From: Xanthomonas massiliensis
Lineage (GTDB): Bacteria; Pseudomonadota; Gammaproteobacteria; Xanthomonadales; Xanthomonadaceae
DNA length: 64,000 nt
Assembly (NCBI RefSeq): GCF_900018785.1
Contig: NZ_FCOY01000005.1
Span: forward strand, 248,001-312,000
Reading direction: 5' to 3'
Part shown: positions 63,615 through 64,000 of the stretch, piece after piece
Layout: the number at the start of each line of letters is the position of its first letter
Numbering within the stretch: position 1 is the first letter of the stretch
Notes under the pieces: generated by a model
Database searches by the model: none
The model's input: only the letters and a program-made list of their open reading frames with translations
What the model was told of the DNA's origin: nothing
Translations under genes and position numbers: made by a program

Positions 63615-64000
63615 TCATTCCAGGGCGTGGCGGAGCAGGAACAGGGCGGTGATGGCCCAGGTGGCGCCATGCACCTCGCGCCAGCGGCCGGTGCCGAGCC
63701 TGAGCGCGACGTGGGCGACGAAGCCCAGCGCCAGGCCGTCGGCGATCGAGTAGGTCAGCGGCATGGCCAGCGCGCAGGCGGCCGCGGGCAGCGCGCCGGC
63801 GAGGTCGTCCCAGTCGATCTCGGCCAGCTCGCGGAGCATGCCCAGGGCCACGTAGACCAGTGCCGGCGCGGTGGCGCAGGCCGGCACCATCGCGGTCAGC
63901 GGCGAGAACAGCAGCGCCAGCAGGAACAGCGCCGCCACGGTCAGCGCCACCAGCCCGGTGCGGCCGCCGGCCTGCACCCCGGCCGCGCTCTCCACGTAGG
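63615..64000 (-). CDS. NCS2/AzgA-family nucleobase permease, C-terminal part
   Basis: This is the C-terminal ~128 residues of a nucleobase permease; the gene continues beyond the window end. SAAGVQAGGRTGLVALTVAALFLLALLFSPLTAMVP and APALVYVALGMLRELAEIDWDDL are the AzgA-like (adenine/guanine/hypoxanthine) blocks, with LPLTYSIADGLALGFVAHVAL near the end matching the last helices. It overlaps nearly with the adenosine deaminase gene and probably imports bases made by the exported hydrolases. Confidence 0.85.
   Translation of the reverse strand, partial: YVESAAGVQAGGRTGLVALTVAALFLLALLFSPLTAMVPACATAPALVYVALGMLRELAEIDWDDLAGALPAAACALAMPLTYSIADGLALGFVAHVALRLGTGRWREVHGATWAITALFLLRHALE

Overview
The window is very GC-rich, densely coded DNA from the chromosome of a gammaproteobacterium of the Xanthomonadaceae (Lysobacteraceae). 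This family-level call rests on recognisable gumB, gumC and gumD homologues, a Xanthomonas-type urate operon with an HpyO-like flavoprotein, zapE, and the style of the intergenic repeats. The genus cannot be fixed; a Pseudoxanthomonas/Xanthomonas/Luteimonas relative is likely. No rRNA, tRNA, CRISPR array, prophage or transposase gene was found.

Layout. (1) 1-7.4 kb: the end of malate synthase and isocitrate lyase (glyoxylate bypass), an apparent deletion scar joining the tails of a LysR gene and a TRAP transporter gene, a lipoprotein cytochrome c, a DMT permease, two alpha/beta hydrolases, zapE and a small membrane protein. (2) 7.4-26.7 kb: an exopolysaccharide locus framed by gumB-gumC (export and chain length, with a fused tyrosine-kinase domain) and a gumD-type initiating transferase. 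Between them lie a GT4-polymerase-flippase-GT-GT2 operon, an acyltransferase, and a module for a CDP-linked C-methylated sugar (cytidylyltransferase, C-methyltransferase, 3,5-epimerase, SDR, FAD protein, DUF4910 and DUF707 proteins). (3) 26.9-42.4 kb: housekeeping and stress genes (aldo/keto reductase, RluE, a YqjD-like protein, a TfoX-domain protein, M1 aminopeptidase, HrpB helicase, tautomerase with divergent LysR, hydrolases, TatD), separated by repeat-rich gaps. (4) 43.1-64 kb: a block of genes all on the minus strand devoted to purines.

The purine block reads as an almost complete route. A TonB-dependent receptor, exported adenosine deaminase, exported nucleoside hydrolase, purine nucleoside permease-family protein and NCS2 permease would take up and split nucleosides. 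A tightly overlapping seven-gene operon would carry urate to oxalurate: HpyO, UraH, UraD, PuuE, an allantoate amidohydrolase and PucG, with HpxZ embedded. HpxW and an HpxX-HpxY-like protein would then take oxalurate through oxamate to oxalate. Xanthine dehydrogenase is not in the window.

The oddest features are two tandem-repeat arrays, each built from the 3' end of the adjacent gene (hrpB, and a secreted esterase); a 113-bp insertion with 9-bp inverted ends inside hrpB; two genes whose best start position carries ATC; an HpxX-like segment fused to HpxY; and the mosaic EPS locus with its branched-sugar module but no 4,6-dehydratase.
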